Shown: piece after piece, positions 61,159 to 64,000 of the stretch
Position numbering within the stretch: position 1 is the first letter of the stretch
How the letters are laid out: each line of letters opens with the position of its first letter
Source: Pelagimonas sp050633425
GTDB lineage: Bacteria; Pseudomonadota; Alphaproteobacteria; Rhodobacterales; Rhodobacteraceae
Assembly (NCBI RefSeq): GCF_050633425.1
Contig: NZ_JBOEGM010000020.1
Location: 1 to 64,000, forward strand
Length of the DNA: 64,000 nucleotides
Direction: 5' to 3'
Position numbers and translations under genes: made by a program
Notes under the pieces: generated by a model
Seen by the model: only the letters and a program-made list of their open reading frames with translations
Database searches by the model: none
Told to the model about the DNA's origin: nothing

Positions 61159-61698
61159 ATGCCCGCCCAACCTCAAGTTCGTGACTACATCCGCACAATC
61201 GTGGATTTTCCGCACGAAGGTATTCTGTTTCGAGATGTCACAACACTCTTCGCTGACCCGCGTGGATTTCGCATGGCCATCGATCAGCTGCTTCATCCAT
61301 ATGCGGGCGTTCGCTTTGACAAGGTGATTGGCCTAGAAGCCCGCGGCTTTATCTTGGGCGGTGCCGTCGCGCATCAGCTCTCGGCGGGATTTGTTCCGAT
61401 CCGCAAAAAGGGCAAGCTTCCCGGTGCGGTCATTTCAGAAGAATACACTCTGGAATATGGGGAAGCCGTGGTTGAAATCCATGATGAGGCCATTCAGCCC
61501 GGTGAAAAAGTGCTGGTTGTCGATGATCTCCTGGCCACGGGGGGCACCGCCGAAGCCGGGATCAAATTGATCGAACGCCTGGGAGGTGAAATCATCGGCT
61601 GTGCGTTTATCGTGGACCTTCCCGAGCTTGGCGGGCGCAAAAAACTCGAAGATATGGGAATGGATGTCCACGTTCTGTGCGAATTCGAAGGTCTTTGA
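61159..61698 (+). CDS. apt: Adenine phosphoribosyltransferase
   Basis: A 179-residue PRTase converting adenine and PRPP to AMP. Motifs: VRDYIRTIVDFPHEGILFRDVTTL, GLEARGFILGGAVAHQL, FVPIRKKGKLPG and the PRPP loop VLVVDDLLATGGTAEAG. ATG 61159 has AGGAGAG upstream; TTG 61138 is less likely. It fits with mtnP for adenine salvage. A terminator follows. Confidence 0.95.
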   Translation: MPAQPQVRDYIRTIVDFPHEGILFRDVTTLFADPRGFRMAIDQLLHPYAGVRFDKVIGLEARGFILGGAVAHQLSAGFVPIRKKGKLPGAVISEEYTLEYGEAVVEIHDEAIQPGEKVLVVDDLLATGGTAEAGIKLIERLGGEIIGCAFIVDLPELGGRKKLEDMGMDVHVLCEFEGL

Positions 61699-61768
61699 CC
61701 GGCGCTCGCGGCGTTCTGGATGGCACCCTGAGGACGTCGCCCACGGCGTAAGGACGAAACAACAAGAG

Positions 61769-61793
61769 CGCGCCCATGGGCGCGCCCCTTTTA
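61769..61793. terminator. Intrinsic terminator between apt and phaZ
   Basis: Perfect 18-base palindrome with arm GCGCGCCCA (61769-61786), followed by CCCTTTT. It ends apt on the plus strand and may also serve the convergent phaZ. Confidence 0.8.
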
Positions 61794-61814
61794 ACAACAT
61801 CTAACCTTTTGACT

Positions 61815-63107
61815 TTAAGCCGCGCTGCTTTTTACAGCTTTCAACTTGGCTTTTCCCTTGGGGGCAGGCTTTTTGGGGCCAGAATTGGAATCGATAAAGT
61901 CCAAAACCAATGGGCGAATATTGTTCCGCCAGCTTTTACCGGCAAAAATTCCGTAGTGCCCTGCACCAGGTTCCAAATGTGACGCCTTCATCTCATCAGG
62001 AAGACCCGTGCACAAATCCAGAGCCGCCACACATTGACCGGGTGCAGAAATGTCATCTTTTGAGCCTTCGACGGTTTTAACCGCCACATTGGTAATCGCT
62101 CCGATGTCGACTTTATGACCGTCGACCACAAACTCATTTGCCGCGATTTCGCCCTTCTTAAAGATTCTCTCCACCGTCGACAGGTAAAACTCCGCCGGCA
62201 TATCCATCACAGCGAGGTATTCGTCGTAGAATCGGTTGTGCGCATCGTGGTCCGACGCTTCGCCGCGACACACGCGCATGATCTGATCCCGGAACGCTTG
62301 GCTGTGACGCTCACCATTCATGCTCATGAACGATGATAGCTGCAGCAGGCCAGGATAGACCATCCGGCCGACGCCTTTATACTTGAACCCGACCCGTTGG
62401 ATCATTGTCTCTTCGAGCTGGCCCATCGTCACACGGTGGCCAAAATCGGTCACCTCAGTGGGCGACGCATTGGGATCAATTGGACCGCCAATCAACGTCA
62501 GTGTCCGTGGCTGTGCATCAGGGTTCAACTCAGCCAGGTAAGCCGTCGCGGCAAGCGTCAAAGGTGCTGGCTGACAGATCGCAATCACATGCGTATCAGG
62601 GCCAAGTTCCTTCATGAATTCCATCAGATAGAGCGTGTAGTCCTCGACATCAAACTTGCCGGCAGAGACCGGAATGTCGCGGGCATTGTGCCAATCTGTT
62701 ATGTAGACTTCACAGTTTGTAATCAAGGACTTAACTGTTGAACGAAGCAGGGTCGCATAATGGCCCGACATCGGGGCAACCAACAGGATCTTGCGCGGTT
62801 GCTCCTCGCGGCCAGAAACATCGAAATGGATCAGATCGCCGAAGGGTTTTTCCACGACCGTTTCGACATTCACCAGATGGTCTTTGCCATCGTCGCATGT
62901 GAATGTCCGAATCCCCCAATCGGGTTTCACCACCATACGTTCAAAGGTGCGTTCCGTGACTTCGCCCCAAGCCGCCGCCCATTCCAATGCTGGATTTGGA
63001 AAGACTGAGAACATGGGATACGACGCCACGGTCTTGGCGGTCGCGCCCAGCCACTGGTTGGTGTTACGGACCGTTTCCATCAGATCATAGGTCGCCATAT
63101 AGCGCAT
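61815..63107 (-). CDS. phaZ: Intracellular polyhydroxyalkanoate depolymerase PhaZ
   Basis: A 430-residue intracellular PHA depolymerase with an alpha/beta-hydrolase fold that mobilises stored polyester. The lipase-box position has Cys (VIAICQPAPLTLAATAYLA, Cys178), as in this PhaZ class. Also present are WHNARDIPVSAGKFDVEDYTLYLM and the terminal GAGHYGIFAGKSWRNNIRPLVLDFI. A basic Ala/Lys/Pro tail follows (PKKPAPKGKAKLKAVKSSAA), which may help bind the granule. ATG 63107 has AGGAG upstream. Divergent from phaC, as in many alphaproteobacteria. Confidence 0.93.
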   Translation of the reverse strand: MRYMATYDLMETVRNTNQWLGATAKTVASYPMFSVFPNPALEWAAAWGEVTERTFERMVVKPDWGIRTFTCDDGKDHLVNVETVVEKPFGDLIHFDVSGREEQPRKILLVAPMSGHYATLLRSTVKSLITNCEVYITDWHNARDIPVSAGKFDVEDYTLYLMEFMKELGPDTHVIAICQPAPLTLAATAYLAELNPDAQPRTLTLIGGPIDPNASPTEVTDFGHRVTMGQLEETMIQRVGFKYKGVGRMVYPGLLQLSSFMSMNGERHSQAFRDQIMRVCRGEASDHDAHNRFYDEYLAVMDMPAEFYLSTVERIFKKGEIAANEFVVDGHKVDIGAITNVAVKTVEGSKDDISAPGQCVAALDLCTGLPDEMKASHLEPGAGHYGIFAGKSWRNNIRPLVLDFIDSNSGPKKPAPKGKAKLKAVKSSAA

Positions 63108-63238
63108 GCGTGCCACTCCTTACCGTGTCAAAGGGGGCGCATATTTCTGCGCCATTTGCCCCGAGCCAATTCGTCGCTTTGCCGCAAAGGCAACCCGACG
63201 CTATGCTGCGGATGCGAAGATAGGGGGAATTTGCATCA

Positions 63239-64000
63239 ATGACAACGAACGACGTTGACGCAGGCCAAAGTCGCGCCCGAATGGAAGCGAATTTGACCAA
63301 AATTGAAGAGTTACAGCAGCGGCTTGTCGCGGCATTAACCAAGAAACAACAAATACCTGCCTCCTTGAATGGACCTGAGGCCACGCTTTATGCAAAAGCC
63401 GGTCAGAGTTACTGGCAAGAGGCCATGCAAAACCCGGCAAAGTTGATTGAACAGCAGGTTCAATACTGGGGCCAAACCATGCAGCATTTTGCTGAGGCGC
63501 AAAAAGCGTTTGCCTCTGGCAAAATGGCAGCACCAGAAAACACGGGCCCTAAGGATCGCCGTTTTGCGAACCCTTTGTGGAACACCAACCCATATTTCAA
63601 CTTTATCAAGCAACAGTACCAGATCAACGGTGAGGCGATCCGTAAGGCGGTCGAAAGCATCGAAGATCTCGATGCCACGGAAAAACGCCGTTTGCGCTAC
63701 TTTGCTCAGCAGATCACAGATATGCTGGCACCGACCAATTTCTTTGCCACCAATCCCGACGCCTTGGAACGCGCGATCCAGACGGATGGCGAAAGCCTTG
63801 TCAAAGGGCTCGAAAACCTTGTGGCAGATGTGGAAGCCAATCAGGGCGAGCTGATTGTTCGTCTCGTGGATGAAACAGCCTTTGAAGTTGGCGGAAATAT
63901 CGCCACAGCAGAGGGCAAGGTTGTCTACCGGAATCGGATGATGGAGCTGATTCAGTACTCTCCTACGACCGAAAAGGTACATGAAATACCTATCGTTTTG
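63239..64000 (+). CDS. phaC: Class I polyhydroxyalkanoate synthase PhaC, N-terminal part
   Basis: The frame starting at ATG 63239 runs 254 codons to the window edge without a stop. The N-terminal variable region (about 1-90) is followed by the conserved PhaC N domain: DRRFANPLWNTNPYFNFIKQQY, RLRYFAQQITDMLAPTNFFATNPDAL, GENL-like GLENLVADVEAN and KVVYRNRMMELIQYSPTTEKVHEIPI. The catalytic Cys-Asp-His part is beyond the edge. GGGGGA lies about 12 bases upstream. It polymerises 3-hydroxyacyl-CoA. The 63117-63238 interval should hold both divergent promoters. Confidence 0.93.
   Translation, partial: MTTNDVDAGQSRARMEANLTKIEELQQRLVAALTKKQQIPASLNGPEATLYAKAGQSYWQEAMQNPAKLIEQQVQYWGQTMQHFAEAQKAFASGKMAAPENTGPKDRRFANPLWNTNPYFNFIKQQYQINGEAIRKAVESIEDLDATEKRRLRYFAQQITDMLAPTNFFATNPDALERAIQTDGESLVKGLENLVADVEANQGELIVRLVDETAFEVGGNIATAEGKVVYRNRMMELIQYSPTTEKVHEIPIVL

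Overview
The window looks like a chromosomal segment of an alphaproteobacterium, most likely the Roseobacter group (Rhodobacterales). This is inferred from the gene families present: a TctCAB/TctDE tricarboxylate system, a TRAP transporter, a C-P lyase operon closed by a hexapeptide transferase, PtsP, DUF1178, DUF2927, and PhaZ divergent from PhaC. It also fits the moderately high GC and Rhodobacterales-like proteins. I see no rRNA, tRNA, CRISPR array, prophage or insertion sequence.

Layout. (1) 1-3412: a hybrid sensor kinase on the minus strand and an unresolved edge frame. (2) 3850-15712: a tricarboxylate island. It holds tcuAB with a divergent LysR regulator, then a minus-strand operon (tctC, fused tctAB, a PrpF-type isomerase, a Usp protein, a 59-residue unknown, a D-2-hydroxyacid dehydrogenase), with tctDE divergent from tctC. 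(3) 15816-31684: a phosphonate island with two operons. On the plus strand is a phnD/phnC/phnE/phnM-like set. On the minus strand is phnFGHIJKLM followed by phnCDEE and a hexapeptide transferase. All three transcription starts carry nearly the same 16-bp inverted repeat, ATTCATCCGAATGAAT, very probably the PhnF operator. PhnJ has lost three of the four cysteines regarded as essential in the E. coli enzyme, which is the most striking observation here. (4) 32409-44816: an eleven-gene minus-strand run, mostly overlapping, with TRAP transporter, IclR regulator and a full beta-oxidation set resembling the pim dicarboxylate operon. (5) 45535-64000: mostly core functions (waaA, DUF1178, SDR, lysC, ptsP, EcsC, GNAT, flavin reductase, SulP, MerR/DUF2938, mtnP, DUF2927, LysE, apt, phaZ and the start of phaC).

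How the parts work together. The three catabolic islands share one plan: a periplasmic-binding-protein transporter, its own regulator, and the enzymes for the imported substrate. Intrinsic-terminator-like hairpins sit between binding protein and membrane genes in two of them (tctC/tctAB and phnD/phnE), which would raise binding-protein levels over permease. A Vat/CatB-type acyltransferase at 54343 is preceded by a five-codon leader with a strong ribosome binding site and a hairpin that buries its Shine-Dalgarno sequence, an arrangement like translational attenuation of antibiotic-resistance genes.

Limits: assignments rest on reading motifs and recalled family features; no searches or folding calculations were run. 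Starts were adjusted where overlaps, Shine-Dalgarno sites or family N-termini favoured a shorter protein.
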